Below, piece after piece: positions 51,759 through 51,948 of a stretch of DNA of 51,948 bases (positions within the stretch are counted from its first letter, which is position 1; the number at the start of each line of letters is the position of its first letter). The translations under genes were made by a program, and so were the position numbers. The notes under the pieces were generated by a model. It did not search any database. It was not told the DNA's origin and saw nothing but the letters and a program-made list of their open reading frames with translations. Source of the stretch: Solobacterium sp. (GTDB lineage: Bacteria; Bacillota_I; Bacilli_A; Erysipelotrichales; Erysipelotrichaceae); assembly GCA_024693325.1 (NCBI GenBank), contig JAILLA010000127.1, positions 1 through 51,948 on the forward strand, given 5' to 3'.

Positions 51759-51818
51759 AAAGAGGATGTAACAGTTGAGTAGTTTGAAATACTGCTCAAG
51801 GGGATTACATCCTCTTTT
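51758..51818. terminator. Large hairpin terminator after thiN
   Basis: AAAAGAGGATGTAA (51758-51771) and TTACATCCTCTTTT (51805-51818) form a 14-bp stem. The enclosed part folds further: TTGAGTAGT pairs with ACTGCTCAA. The T-run on the minus strand (TTTTTATTTTTT) is longer than that on the plus strand, so it may also end a leftward transcript from beyond the window. Confidence 0.75.
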
Positions 51819-51948
51819 CTTGTGGTGCCGCAGATGAACAATCTGTTTTCTGATCATCTGTATCAGCTGATCAACCGGTTTCTGACAATATATGCGCACT
51901 AAAAACAACTGTCAGTTGATTAAGCTGTATTTTAGATGTTAACTGAGC
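51819..51948. other. Right-edge sequence without a complete gene
   Basis: On the minus strand a frame is open from the window edge to a TGA at 51871-51873 (25 residues), possibly the end of a gene outside. It is not recognised. A 13-bp palindrome CAACTG-T-CAGTTG lies at 51906-51918. Confidence 0.3.

Noticed and set aside
51819-51948. End of an insertion sequence at the right edge
   Set aside because: Short palindromes are present, but no transposase sequence or target duplication can be seen.
1-51948. CRISPR arrays, prophage or conjugative elements
   Set aside because: No spaced direct repeats and no integrase, phage structural or mobilisation genes were found.

Overview
This window looks like a chromosomal segment from a low- to mid-GC, Gram-positive Bacillota, most likely near the Erysipelotrichia. 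The phylum rests on several direct signs: MurT/GatD lipid II amidation, the priA-rsmB-rlmN-prpC-prkC-rsgA-rpe-thiN block, a sufCDSUB cluster with SufU, YhaM, a T-box leader and many AAGGAGG ribosome binding sites. The class-level placement is inference. I see no transposase, prophage, CRISPR array or rRNA. Nearly every base is coding or short intergenic DNA with recognisable terminators.

Layout. 1-366 is an upstream region of a gene lying to the left. 367-5335 (+) is a four-gene operon: a glycosyltransferase fused to RecX, yhaM, murT and gatD. 5403-7801 (-) holds a HIT protein and two SurA/PrsA-like foldases. 7977-13250 (+) is sufCDSUB plus 5-formyl-THF cyclo-ligase, followed by tRNA-Val(CAC), a MATE exporter and a solitary PurC-like enzyme. 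15953-18918 has a regulatory intergenic region with a possible small peptide gene, then an XRE regulator with its ABC exporter. An Uup-type ABC-F ATPase follows. At 20943-22961 a T-box leader, an arginine-rich leader peptide and an oligopeptide-binding lipoprotein form one unit. 23065-24301 (-) holds a small membrane protein and a Gfo/Idh/MocA oxidoreductase. 24423-26487 is a yybP-ykoY (Mn2+) type riboswitch in front of hflK-hflC. Next come an HD hydrolase, msrB and an AI-2E family permease.

29047-39947 is a nucleoside island. It has a BMP-type lipoprotein, a double ATPase and two permeases for nucleoside import. Two PNP/UDP-family phosphorylases, a class II aldolase and an MtnA-like aldose-1-phosphate isomerase share that operon. 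A convergent punA follows, then cytidine deaminase and a phosphoribosyltransferase. Together the operon could import nucleosides, phosphorolyse them to (5-modified) ribose-1-phosphate, isomerise this to a ribulose-1-phosphate and cleave it to DHAP plus a two-carbon aldehyde. That would be a kinase-free DHAP shunt.

40079-51758 (+) is a long run of co-oriented genes: two poorly known proteins (one a RibD_C-UPF0158 fusion), a DUF2974-type hydrolase, then the conserved priA to thiN block without the def and fmt genes that are often found there. The most interesting items are the nucleoside shunt operon, the arginine leader peptide behind the T-box, and the Mn2+-type riboswitch on hflKC.
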